From positions 1 through 64,000 of the forward strand of contig JAEUKE010000085.1 in NCBI GenBank assembly GCA_016794345.1: a stretch of DNA of 64,000 nt. The letters are read 5' to 3'. Below the pieces are notes generated by a model. It had not been told where the DNA came from and made no database searches. It saw only the letters and a list, made by a program, of their open reading frames with translations. Position numbers and translations under genes: made by a program. Shown here piece after piece: positions 18,996-27,213 of this stretch; positions within the stretch are counted from its first letter, which is position 1; every line of letters begins with the position of its first letter. This DNA is from Myxococcales bacterium. Lineage in GTDB: Bacteria; Myxococcota_A; Polyangia; Polyangiales; Polyangiaceae.

Positions 18996-20822
18996 ATGCT
19001 CGAGTCGTTCCACGCCAAGAAGCGCGAGGTCACCGCCGCCATCGCCGAGCTCGTCACGCTGGCCACGCGCATCGGCGCGAAGTCGCTCGCGGCGAAGGTA
19101 GAGACGGACCTGGTAAAGAAGCTCGAAGCCGATCGGTTCCACCTGGTCGTCGTCGGCGAGTTCAACCACGGCAAGACCACCTTCGTGAACGCGCTCCTCG
19201 GAGACGGCATCTTGCCCGTCGGCGTCACGCCGACCACGGCGGTCATCCACCACCTCGAGTACGCCGACACGCCGAGCGCGGCCGTCGTTCGCGAGAACGG
19301 CGAGCGGCAGAGCCTCGCGGTGGAAGAGGTCCGGCGGTTCGCGGTCGCCGGGGGTGAAGGCGCCGAGAACGGAGGTCGCGAGGTCCGCTTCTTGGAGGTC
19401 TTCGTGCCCTCGCCCATCCTGCGCGAGCGCATCGTCCTGGTCGACACGCCAGGCGTGAACGACCTCAGCCTTCAGCGCGCGGACATCACGTACAACTACA
19501 TCCCCAAGAGCGACGCAGTGCTCTTCCTGCTCGACGCGGGCCAACCCCTCAAGGAGAGCGAGCGCATCTTCTTGCAGGAGAAGCTCCTGGCCCAGTCCCG
19601 CAACAAGATCGTGTTCGTCGTCACCAAGCGCGACATCTGGGACGAGGCGGAGGAGAGAGAGGCGCTCGCGTACATCCGAACGGAGCTCGACAAGATCCTC
19701 CCGAACGCGCCCGTGTTCCCCATCTCGGCCGAGCGAGAGCTCTCCGGCGCCAAGGAGACGAGCGGCATGAAGGAGCTCGTCGAACACCTCATGTCGTTCC
19801 TGGCGGAGGAGCGCGGCCGCATCCTTCTCGACAACGCGCTCGGCCAGGGCATCGACGTCGGTCAGCTCCTCCACAAAGGCGTGGATGCGCGGCGCCGCGC
19901 CGTCCAGATGTCGGTCGACGACCTCTCTCGCCGCATCGAGATCCTCGAGAAGGACCTCGCCGGCCAGGCGAAGACGGTCGAGCAGCGACGCTCGTTCATC
20001 CGAGAGGAGGTCGCGGCCATCCGCGCCTGGGTGCGCCGCGATCTGGAGCATTTCGTCGAGGACGTGATCAAGCAGGTCCCCGCGCTCGTCGACAACGCCA
20101 AGACCGATGAGATCAAGCTCCACCTCGGGCCCTTCCTGGAGCGGACGTTCGTCGAGTGGGCCGAGAAAGAGACGAAGGAGATCGCCACCGCGCTCGAGAG
20201 CCTGGCGGAGCGCACCGTGGCCCTCGTCCGCGAGGACGCAAACGAGTCGGCCAAGCGCCTCTCCGAGAAGCTCGGCGGCGACATCAAGGCGCCCGACGTG
20301 CAGGTGGACACGCTGAGCGGGGACGTCGGCGTGGTCGCCCTCGTGACCGTCGGCATTGGCGTCCTGTTCACGAACATGCTGCTGGGCGGCGGGTTGCTCG
20401 CGGCAGCGGTGCCCCTGGCCATGTACCTTCGCTCGCGCACCGAGAAGATGACGCGGGAGCGCGCGCGCGAGCTCGCGCCCACCGCCATCCGCGAGGCCGC
20501 CGGCAAGCTCGGACCGAAGCTCGAGGAGATGGTGGAGACCTTCGCGGAGCGTCTCGACGCGTGGGTCGTCGCCGCCGGGGAAGAGCTGCATCGGGAGCTG
20601 ATCGAGATCCTGAAGCAGGCCCGCGGGGAGCATACGGCCGGAGCCGCGGAGATCCGGGCCAGCATCGAGGTCTGCGACGAGCAGACCAAGCAGCTCGGCC
20701 GCGCCCTCGAGTCGCTGGGCAGCCTCCGGAAGGCGCTCTGGCCGGAGAAGGCCACCGGGGCCGCGCCGCACGCGGCGTCGGCGAACGGCAAAGGCGGCGC
20801 GGCCCAGCCGAGCGCCACCTGA
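18996..20822 (+). CDS. Bacterial dynamin-like GTPase
   Basis: 608 residues; a purine-rich AGAGAGAGGGG precedes ATG 18996. The GTPase domain has the P-loop GEFNHGKTT (54-62), switch PTTAVI, DTPGVND (about 149) and TKRD (about 208). The helical second half includes a long coiled-coil part (about 290-440), a hydrophobic paddle-like segment (VGVVALVTVGIGVLF and LLAAAVPLAMYL, about 444-480), then another helix bundle, which is the layout of bacterial dynamin-like proteins that remodel or stabilise membranes. Next to an M48 peptidase gene, it suggests a membrane-maintenance unit; this is inference. Confidence 0.9.
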   Translation: MLESFHAKKREVTAAIAELVTLATRIGAKSLAAKVETDLVKKLEADRFHLVVVGEFNHGKTTFVNALLGDGILPVGVTPTTAVIHHLEYADTPSAAVVRENGERQSLAVEEVRRFAVAGGEGAENGGREVRFLEVFVPSPILRERIVLVDTPGVNDLSLQRADITYNYIPKSDAVLFLLDAGQPLKESERIFLQEKLLAQSRNKIVFVVTKRDIWDEAEEREALAYIRTELDKILPNAPVFPISAERELSGAKETSGMKELVEHLMSFLAEERGRILLDNALGQGIDVGQLLHKGVDARRRAVQMSVDDLSRRIEILEKDLAGQAKTVEQRRSFIREEVAAIRAWVRRDLEHFVEDVIKQVPALVDNAKTDEIKLHLGPFLERTFVEWAEKETKEIATALESLAERTVALVREDANESAKRLSEKLGGDIKAPDVQVDTLSGDVGVVALVTVGIGVLFTNMLLGGGLLAAAVPLAMYLRSRTEKMTRERARELAPTAIREAAGKLGPKLEEMVETFAERLDAWVVAAGEELHRELIEILKQARGEHTAGAAEIRASIEVCDEQTKQLGRALESLGSLRKALWPEKATGAAPHAASANGKGGAAQPSAT

Positions 20823-20846
20823 TTACCCCACCCGCTCGCTCGAAGC

Positions 20847-20898
20847 CCCGCTCGAAAGAAAACACATGTCTCGGCGGCGCTCGAGCGGGTGAGTTTTT
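20847..20898 (+). terminator. Probable terminator between the dynamin-like and MglA-like genes
   Basis: CCCGCTCGA (20847-20855) pairs with TCGAGCGGG (20881-20889) across a 25-base loop, followed by TGAGTTTTT. It would separate the M48/dynamin transcript from the following GTGA-coupled operon. The long loop makes it less certain than the other terminators in this window. Confidence 0.5.
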
Positions 20899-20938
20899 CA
20901 CCCCGAACGGCTCGCCCGTTGTGACAAGATAAGGTCCC

Positions 20939-21727
20939 GTGCAGCTCGACTTTGCCGCTCGTGAAGTAACGATGAAGCTGGTCTATTACGGACCGGCCCT
21001 CAGCGGAAAGACGACGAACCTCGTTGCCCTCCACGACCGCGCCGGTCGCGAGGCACGGGGTCGCTTGATGACGCTGGAGACGAAGAACGATCGAACCCTG
21101 TTCTTCGATCTCCTGCCGCTCACGTTCAAGAGCGAGACGGGCGACGCCAAGCTGCGGATCAAGCTGTTCACCGTCCCCGGCCAGCCCATCCACTCGTCCA
21201 CGCGCAAGCTCGTGCTCCAGGGCGCGGACGGCGTGGCGCTGGTGGCCGACTCGCGCGTGACGGAGACCGAGCAGAACGCCGCGTCTTTCATCGATCTCCG
21301 CGACAACCTGCGCGCGAACGGATCGGAGATCACGAAGATGCCGCTCGTCATCCAGTTCAACAAGCGCGATCTTCCGGACATCCGCAGCGACGAGGAGCTC
21401 ACCCAGATGGCCGCCCGCGGCCGGGAGCCCGTCTACAAGGCCGTCGCGCGCGAAGGCGACGGCGTGCTCGAGACGTTCCTGGCTCTCTTGAACCTCTCCT
21501 GGCTCACGCTCGACAGGCGCCACGACCTCTCCAAGAAGCTGAAGGTATCGGGGCTCGACCTGATGAAGAGCGCTGCGCAACAGCTCGGCGCCACCGCCTC
21601 GGTGGACGAGCTGCTCCAGCGGCGAATCGGCGGCAGCTTCGAGCCGGTCGGCATGGGCAACGCGCCACCGAGCTCCGGCAGCCGCGGCACGGCCTCTGCC
21701 CCGCGCAGCCAGGGGGGCGCGGGGTGA
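20939..21727 (+). CDS. MglA-like small Ras-family GTPase with C-terminal extension
   Basis: 262 residues from GTG 20939, with AAGG upstream. The P-loop GPALSGKTTN (18-27) and the G3 region FTVPGQP follow the MglA pattern rather than eukaryotic Ras. The NKRD motif is at about 141. MglA is about 195 residues; here a further roughly 60-residue tail is Gly/Ser/Pro-rich at the end. MglA proteins set cell polarity in Myxococcus with a roadblock partner (MglB), which is not adjacent here. It is the first gene of a four-gene chain joined by GTGA overlaps, directly before a histidine kinase. Confidence 0.88.
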   Translation: MQLDFAAREVTMKLVYYGPALSGKTTNLVALHDRAGREARGRLMTLETKNDRTLFFDLLPLTFKSETGDAKLRIKLFTVPGQPIHSSTRKLVLQGADGVALVADSRVTETEQNAASFIDLRDNLRANGSEITKMPLVIQFNKRDLPDIRSDEELTQMAARGREPVYKAVAREGDGVLETFLALLNLSWLTLDRRHDLSKKLKVSGLDLMKSAAQQLGATASVDELLQRRIGGSFEPVGMGNAPPSSGSRGTASAPRSQGGAG

Positions 21728-23031
21728 ACGCCCAGCGAGAGGAAAGCGGCTCCTCGCCCCCTCGGTACTCCAGCACGGAGATCGGCGCGACCCCTCGTCT
21801 CGAGGAGATCGTCGCCAAGGAGACCGTGCGTGAGCTGGCCGGGTCGTTCCAGCGGCTGTCCGGCCTCGAGGTCCACCTCCAGTCGACCTCGGGGATCGTG
21901 CTCGTCGGGGAGGACGCGCAGCCGTTCGGCGGGCTCACGCTCGACCAGGACGAGCTCGGGCCCGGCGAGGTGATCTCGCGCTCGGCGGCGGACGGCCGGC
22001 GCTACCTCGTCGCGGCGATCGACTACGACCTCGACGTGATCGGTCGCGTCGCCATCGGCCCCGTGGCCAGCGAGACCGACGAGCGCGCACGCGCGCTCGT
22101 CGATCACTTCCGCTTGAGCCTCGACCTCGTGTTGCACGCCGGGCAGCGCGCTCACTACGCGTCCACCATGCACCTCGCGTCGATCGAGGAGAGCTACGCC
22201 GAGCTCTTGCGCAAGAACGAGGAGCTCGAGGCGGCGTACACCCGGCTCAAGCAGCTCGACCACCTCAAGTCGAGCTTCCTCGCCACTGTCTCCCACGAGC
22301 TACGGACGCCGCTCACGTCGATCATCGGCTACAGCGAGATGCTCTCCGAAGGCATGTGCGGGCCGCTGACCAAGGACCAGCTCGAGTTCGTCCAGACGAT
22401 CCGCCAAAAGGGCGACCAGCTCTTGAAGCTCATCCTCAGCTTGCTCGACCTCTCCAAGCTCGAGAGCGGCACGTTGCGGATGCACCCGATGACCGTGCCG
22501 CTCGAGGCGATCGTCAACGACGCCATCTCAACGGTCGGCCCCGCGGCCACCAAGAAGGGCGTCCGGCTGCAGCTCGAGCCGGGTCAGAAGGTCGCGCCCC
22601 TTCGCGCCGATCCCGACCGACTGCGCCAGGTCTTCGTCAACCTGCTCGACAACGCGGTGAAGTTCACGCCGAGCGCGGGCTCGGTGACCGTGAGCATCGC
22701 CGAGGTGGAGGCCTCACAGGGTGACGCGGCCGGGCTCGTCCTGCTCGCCCCCGTGCGCCGCGAGCTCGAGGTCCGCGTGAAGGACACGGGGCCGGGTATC
22801 CCCGAGCACGAGCGCGGACGGGTGTTCGACCCGTTTTACCAGGTGGACCAGTCCTCGACACGCGAGCAAGGCGGCGCGGGCCTCGGGCTCGCCATCGTGA
22901 AGCGCCTCGTCGAGGCGCACCACGGTCGGATCCGGATCGAGGGGAACGACCCGAAGGGCGCGGTGTTCGTCGTGAACTTCCCGTTCCTCGGCACGTCCAC
23001 CTCCGGACAGCGCGCGCGCGTCGAGCTGTGA
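21724..23031 (+). CDS. Soluble sensor histidine kinase
   Basis: 435 residues. The GTG start overlaps the stop of the MglA-like gene (GTGA). The N-terminal 150 residues form a sensor-like domain without transmembrane segments, followed by a coiled linker (SYAELLRKNEELEAAYTRL), the HisKA motif SHELRTPL (phosphoacceptor about H191), and a HATPase_c domain with NLLDNAVKFTP, DTGPGIP and GGAGLGLAI. No response regulator is adjacent. Coupling to an MglA-like GTPase suggests that the GTPase may be an input or output of this kinase. It overlaps thiL downstream. Confidence 0.92.
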   Translation: MNAQREESGSSPPRYSSTEIGATPRLEEIVAKETVRELAGSFQRLSGLEVHLQSTSGIVLVGEDAQPFGGLTLDQDELGPGEVISRSAADGRRYLVAAIDYDLDVIGRVAIGPVASETDERARALVDHFRLSLDLVLHAGQRAHYASTMHLASIEESYAELLRKNEELEAAYTRLKQLDHLKSSFLATVSHELRTPLTSIIGYSEMLSEGMCGPLTKDQLEFVQTIRQKGDQLLKLILSLLDLSKLESGTLRMHPMTVPLEAIVNDAISTVGPAATKKGVRLQLEPGQKVAPLRADPDRLRQVFVNLLDNAVKFTPSAGSVTVSIAEVEASQGDAAGLVLLAPVRRELEVRVKDTGPGIPEHERGRVFDPFYQVDQSSTREQGGAGLGLAIVKRLVEAHHGRIRIEGNDPKGAVFVVNFPFLGTSTSGQRARVEL

Positions 23032-23990
23032 CGCATTCGTCGGAGCACCAACGGATCACGTTGCTCCGAAGTTTGTTCGACCCCGGTCATCTGGGGAGGG
23101 ACATCGCCGTGGGCATCGGGGACGACGCCGCTGTGCTCGCCTCGCAAGCCGGCTCGCTCGTCTGGTCGATCGACGCCGCGGTGGAGGGCACCCATTTCCG
23201 CCGCGACCTGATGTCCCTGGAGGACGCAGGCTACCGCGCGACAATGGCCGCCTTGAGCGATCTCGCCGCCATGGGCTCCGAGCCGCTCGGGGTGCTCGCG
23301 GCGCTCGTCCTCCCTCGTGACCTCGCGGATGAGTCGCTCCTCGAGCTCGCGCGCGGCCAGCGCGATGCAGCGGCGACCTCGGGGACCTTCGTCGTCGGGG
23401 GCAACCTCGCGCGCGGGGACTGCATCTCCATCACCACCACGGTGCTCGGTCGCGCCGAACGCCCGCTCACGCGCGGCGACGCAGCGGACGGACACGCCGT
23501 CTGGGTCTCGGGCGAGCTCGGCTGGTCGGCGGCCGGGCTGCGCGCGCTCGAGAGATCCTCGGCGCCGTCCCCGGACGTCGATCGGGCCATCACCTGTTTC
23601 CGCCGACCGACAGCGAGGATCGAGGCGGGGAGAGTCGCGGCGGCCGCGGGCGCGAGCGCGGCGATCGACGTCTCCGATGGCCTGGCCGCCGACCTGACCC
23701 ACCTCGCGCGCGAGAGCCAAGTCACGGTCGTCCTCGAGGAGGACGCCCTGTTCGACGCCCCGCTCACACGGCTCGCCGAGAGCCTCGGCGCCGCGGCGCT
23801 CGATCTCGTGCTCTCGGGCGGCGAGGACTACGCGCTCGTCGTCACGGCCCCCGCGAGCGTGGTCCTCCCGGGCTTCCGGCGCATCGGCGTGTGCGCTGCG
23901 GGCCCTGCCGCGGTGATGCTGCGCGACGGCTCCGGCAGGGCGCGGGCGGTCGGCGGGCGCGGGTACGATCACTTCGCGGAGCAGCCGTGA
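23028..23990 (+). CDS. thiL: Thiamine-monophosphate kinase
   Basis: Phosphorylates thiamine monophosphate to thiamine pyrophosphate with ATP. The 320-residue protein has the ThiL signatures: GIGDDAAV (about 29-36), DAAVEGTHF, GGNLARGD and SGGEDYAL (about 264-271), with ISDGL-like VSDGLAADL. The GTG start overlaps the histidine kinase stop, and its own stop overlaps the DUF1704 start, both as GTGA. No other thiamine genes are in the window, so its place inside a signalling chain is unusual. Confidence 0.93.
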   Translation: MTHSSEHQRITLLRSLFDPGHLGRDIAVGIGDDAAVLASQAGSLVWSIDAAVEGTHFRRDLMSLEDAGYRATMAALSDLAAMGSEPLGVLAALVLPRDLADESLLELARGQRDAAATSGTFVVGGNLARGDCISITTTVLGRAERPLTRGDAADGHAVWVSGELGWSAAGLRALERSSAPSPDVDRAITCFRRPTARIEAGRVAAAAGASAAIDVSDGLAADLTHLARESQVTVVLEEDALFDAPLTRLAESLGAAALDLVLSGGEDYALVVTAPASVVLPGFRRIGVCAAGPAAVMLRDGSGRARAVGGRGYDHFAEQP

Positions 23991-25252
23991 CGGCGCGCGA
24001 GCCCCGCGCGCCGGCGGTCGACGAAGCCACGGCACGCCTGCTCGAGCGCGCCCGAGAGACGCTGGGCGCCGGCGGAGCCCCGCTCCTCCTGGACGCGATC
24101 ACGTGGCCCCGCTCGGTCGAGAGGGCGTTCTTCGCGTCGGGAGCCGAGAAGCTCCCCGAGCCGCGTTACAACATCGATCGCGACGCGGTCCTGGCGAAGC
24201 TCGCTCGACTCGACGCGTTCGAGCGAGAGCTCACGGGCGATGACGCCATCGTCAGGCTCCTTCGCTCGACCGTCGAGAGCCACCGCCACGGCTGTCGAAT
24301 GATCCTCGCGGTCGGCACGGCCGAGCTCTACGCCGTCGCGCGCGAGGCCTACGGCGGCGCGCGGTCAGGCTTCATCGACTCCGACACGACGAACCTGGAC
24401 CTCGCGCGCCACCTCGCCGTTCGTATCGGCTCTCCCCGCGAGGAAGAGGATGACGGGGCCCGCCTCGACGCGGGCCAGATGATCACCTTCCTCGAGGAGC
24501 GGCTGGCCAAGCGACGCCACGCGCCGGACGTGACGTTCGAGATCACCGAGGACATCAGCGCGAAGGTGATCGCCGGCAAGAGACGCGTGCGAATCCGCGC
24601 GGACGCGACGTTCGACCCGGAGGAGGCCAGGTCGCTCTACCTGCACGAGGTCGAGACACACGTGTTCACCGCACAGAACGGCGCCGCGCAGCCCGCGCTG
24701 CCGTTCCTCCAGTCGGGAGGGCCTCGGTCGACGCGCACCCAGGAGGGCCTCGCCGTGTTCGCCGAGTTCTACGCGCAGGCCCTCACCCTCCCGAGGCTCA
24801 AGCGGCTCGTCGATCGCGTGGAGCTCGTCGCCCTCGCCGAGGAAGGCGCGAGCTTCCTCGATCTCTATCGGTACCTGCTCGACCTCGGCCGGACCGAGCG
24901 CGCCGCCTACCTGGACGCGGCGCGCGTCTGCCGCGGGGGCCTCACGACCGGTGGCGCGCCGTTCCCCAAAGACGCCTCGTACCTCTCGGGCTTCGTCGAG
25001 GTGTACGATTTCCTCCGGCTCGCGGTCACACACGATCGCGCGGACATCCCGGAGGTGCTCGTGTCGGGTCGCTTCGGCCTGGAGGACGTCGAGGCCCTCC
25101 TCGAGCTCCGCCGCACGGGTTTGCTCGAGCCGCCCGCCTTCGCTCCGAGCTGGGTGAGGCGATACAGCGACCTGCTCACGCACTTCGCCTTCACCTCCTT
25201 CTTGACCGAGATCGACCTGCACGTCGTGGCCAAGCGCTACGCCTGGCTCTGA
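23987..25252 (+). CDS. DUF1704 / QEGLA-motif protein, MATCAP-like putative metallopeptidase
   Basis: 421 residues from GTG 23987, overlapping the thiL stop. The active-site-like motif HEVETH (H220-H225, HExxxH) and the family-defining QEGLA (about 252-256) are both intact, inside LYLHEVETHVFTAQNGAAQP and TQEGLAVFAEFYAQ. In bacteria this family is annotated only as flavohemoglobin-expression-modulating QEGLA protein; its animal relatives (MATCAP1 and MATCAP2) are metallo-carboxypeptidases acting on tubulin and other tyrosine-ended tails. The bacterial substrate is unknown. It is the last gene of the GTGA-coupled chain. Confidence 0.85.
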   Translation: MTAREPRAPAVDEATARLLERARETLGAGGAPLLLDAITWPRSVERAFFASGAEKLPEPRYNIDRDAVLAKLARLDAFERELTGDDAIVRLLRSTVESHRHGCRMILAVGTAELYAVAREAYGGARSGFIDSDTTNLDLARHLAVRIGSPREEEDDGARLDAGQMITFLEERLAKRRHAPDVTFEITEDISAKVIAGKRRVRIRADATFDPEEARSLYLHEVETHVFTAQNGAAQPALPFLQSGGPRSTRTQEGLAVFAEFYAQALTLPRLKRLVDRVELVALAEEGASFLDLYRYLLDLGRTERAAYLDAARVCRGGLTTGGAPFPKDASYLSGFVEVYDFLRLAVTHDRADIPEVLVSGRFGLEDVEALLELRRTGLLEPPAFAPSWVRRYSDLLTHFAFTSFLTEIDLHVVAKRYAWL

Positions 25253-25256
25253 GACA

Positions 25257-25883
25257 TCACTCGAAGACGATCTCGGCGATCGCGACGTCGCCCCAGTGGT
25301 TGCGCTTGCCCTCGTCTTTCGTGGACGTGAACCGCACCGCACCGACACCCTCCAGGTTGCGCGGCAGCTCGAACTTGAAGTCGTGACGCTCGCCAGCCGA
25401 TTTCTGCGAGAGCGTCGTCACGAGACGCCCCGCCCCGTCGAACACGTCGAGCTGCCCCTCAAGGATGGCGTAGCCGTTGTAGAAGCTCGGGTCGCGGTTG
25501 CCCAGGATCGTGACCGTCCGGAGCGGCCCAGGGTCCGTCAGCTCCACGTACAAGAAGGGCCTGTTGCCCTGCGCCACCGAGTCGTTGCTGCCCGAATACC
25601 AAGAGGTGGTCTCGTCTCCGTCGATGGCGTTGGTCGCCGGCCAACCCGGATAGCTCGAGCTCGATTCGACCCGCAATCGGGCGCGGAGCGGGAGCTTCGG
25701 CTCGGGCGGAGGCGCCTCGGGGGCCTCGTCGGCTCGTGGCTCGGCCGACGCTGACGTGACCACCTCGGCCGGGCGCCGCTCTGGAGACCTGTCGTCCCTC
25801 GACGGCTCCGACTGCGACGAGCAGGCCGTCCCGAGCAGGAGCGCGCCCAGCGCGCGCAGGCCCGGGCGAAGAGGACCGCTCAT
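25257..25883 (-). CDS. Lipoprotein with discoidin (F5/8 type C)-like domain
   Basis: 208 residues from ATG 25883. The signal ends at GTACSS, then a Glu/Pro/Ala linker. Residues about 65-208 have the pattern of galactose-binding discoidin domains: SSSYPGWPATNAIDGDETTSW, FLYVELTDPGPLRTVTILGN and a final AIAEIVFE. It would bind a sugar or surface polymer outside the cell. The start codon overlaps the stop of the upstream coiled-coil gene (ATGA). It is convergent with the DUF1704 gene, whose stop lies only five bases away. Confidence 0.75.
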   Translation of the reverse strand: MSGPLRPGLRALGALLLGTACSSQSEPSRDDRSPERRPAEVVTSASAEPRADEAPEAPPPEPKLPLRARLRVESSSSYPGWPATNAIDGDETTSWYSGSNDSVAQGNRPFLYVELTDPGPLRTVTILGNRDPSFYNGYAILEGQLDVFDGAGRLVTTLSQKSAGERHDFKFELPRNLEGVGAVRFTSTKDEGKRNHWGDVAIAEIVFE

Positions 25884-26269
25884 CCGCTCGTGACGCGCGC
25901 GAGACGCGCCTCGGCCTCCGCCAGCCGCGCCACGAGCTCGGCCTCGTGCTGCAGCGCGGCCTGGATCACGGACGCGTCGCGGGCGAGCTCGATCTCGCTG
26001 CGAGCCGCGTCTCCACGGAGCAGCTGCTCGAGCCGCTCGCGGGCGGCGCGTGCCTGCTCGAGCGCGCTCGAAAGGCTCCGGGTGCGCGCCTCGTAGAGGG
26101 CCCGCGCGACCTCGGAGCGCCGCGGCGACAAGAGCGCCTCGACCTCCTCCTCGAGCGAGGCGATCCGCGCCGAGGTCGATGACTCGAGCGCGACGAGCTG
26201 CGCCTCGAGGCTCTTCTTCTCGATCTCGGCGAGGGCAAGCTTGGTGGTCACGCCGTCGAGCACGGTCAT
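25880..26269 (-). CDS. Small coiled-coil protein
   Basis: 129 residues from the ATG at 26269 (the frame is open further upstream, to 26401, but that part overlaps the desaturase gene and looks like a shadow). The sequence is almost entirely Ala/Glu/Leu/Arg in heptad-like order (for example LEAQLVALESSTSARIASLE), so a long coiled coil. No membrane segment or known family. Its stop overlaps the discoidin lipoprotein start, so the two form a small coupled operon. Confidence 0.6.
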   Translation of the reverse strand: MTVLDGVTTKLALAEIEKKSLEAQLVALESSTSARIASLEEEVEALLSPRRSEVARALYEARTRSLSSALEQARAARERLEQLLRGDAARSEIELARDASVIQAALQHEAELVARLAEAEARLARVTSG

Positions 26270-26324
26270 CGAGAGACCATCGTTGCACCCTTCCGGGCGC
26301 TTACCAAGGCTTGCGGTACGCGGG

Positions 26325-27119
26325 CTACTCGGCGTCGGCCGGGCTCTCCACGAGCGCCGGAACGGGGCGCTCGGGGTAACGCATCTTCTGTTCCTTCTCA
26401 ATGCGGATGAGGCCGAGGAACGCGAACGCGCGGATGACCCAGTAGGCCGGATCGACCTCCCAGGCGCGCGCCGCGAAGTTGAGCGACTGGCCGAAGCGGT
26501 GGTGGTTGTTCTGGAAGAGCTCGCCCAGGGTCACGAAGTCGAAGGCGAGCGTGTTCTTGCTGCGGTCGTCGACGTCGAAGTTCCGGTAGCCGTACTTGTG
26601 GCCGCACCAGTTCACGATCGCGCCGTGGAGCGGCCCCATGAACCAGTGCAGCGGCAGCAGGAGGAAAAAGGCCCAGTGGGGGGCGAAGAGGAAATAGGGG
26701 ATCGAGTAGGCGAACGCGAAGCCGAGCCGAACGAGCCACGAGTCGCCGATCCTCTCCATCGCCGGCCACGTCGGATAACCGCCGAGGAAACGCGCCTCCG
26801 GCTGGACCGTCCCGCGCCAGAGCCCGGCGTACCGCGTGGCGGTGCGGACATTCATGTCGATGAAGCCCTTCGTCGTGTGGGGCGAGTGCGGATCACGGTC
26901 CGTGTCGCTGAAGGCGTGGTGCTCGCGGTGGAGCAACGCGTAGCCGCGAGGGTTCAGGTAGCTCGAGCCCTGGAACAGCCACGTGAAGAAGTGGAAGACC
27001 TTCTCCATCCGCGGAGACATCGTGAACATCCGGTGGGCGGCGTACCGATGCAGGAAGAAGGTCTGCATGAAGACGCTGAGCACCCAGTGCGCGACGAAGA
27101 ACGAGAGGACGATTGTCAC
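26325..27119 (-). CDS. Acyl-lipid/acyl-CoA desaturase, stearoyl-desaturase family
   Basis: 264 residues from a GTG start. A four-helix membrane di-iron desaturase that introduces a double bond into fatty acyl chains. His boxes: HRYAAH (24-29), HREHH (64-68) and the third box QNNHH (about 202-206), where the usual first His is Gln. Other typical stretches are GSSYLNPRGY, SDTDRDPHSPH and HGAIVNWCGHKYGYRNF. It is divergent from a hotdog-fold protein gene, with a 94-base gap, suggesting shared control of fatty-acid modification. Confidence 0.88.
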   Translation of the reverse strand: MTIVLSFFVAHWVLSVFMQTFFLHRYAAHRMFTMSPRMEKVFHFFTWLFQGSSYLNPRGYALLHREHHAFSDTDRDPHSPHTTKGFIDMNVRTATRYAGLWRGTVQPEARFLGGYPTWPAMERIGDSWLVRLGFAFAYSIPYFLFAPHWAFFLLLPLHWFMGPLHGAIVNWCGHKYGYRNFDVDDRSKNTLAFDFVTLGELFQNNHHRFGQSLNFAARAWEVDPAYWVIRAFAFLGLIRIEKEQKMRYPERPVPALVESPADAE

Positions 27120-27163
27120 GGCGCCAGCATGGCGACCGCCGTGTCCGGATAGGGTCAGCCTTC

Positions 27164-27177
27164 GTCAGGATTCTGTC
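27164..27177. promoter_or_regulatory. Near-palindromic site in the desaturase/hotdog divergent gap
   Basis: GTCAGGATTCTGTC reads nearly the same on both strands (10 of 14 positions). It sits midway between the GTG of the desaturase (27119) and the ATG of the hotdog gene (27214). A dimeric repressor site controlling both is possible. No known consensus is claimed. Confidence 0.3.
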
Positions 27178-27213
27178 ATCTTGGACGGACGACGCACCGT
27201 GCTAGGAAGCGTC

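Noticed and set aside
17919..20771. 950-residue minus-strand open frame
   Set aside because: It lies opposite the M48 and dynamin-like genes; its Arg/Asp/Glu-rich composition is what the antisense frame of G/C-rich genes gives.
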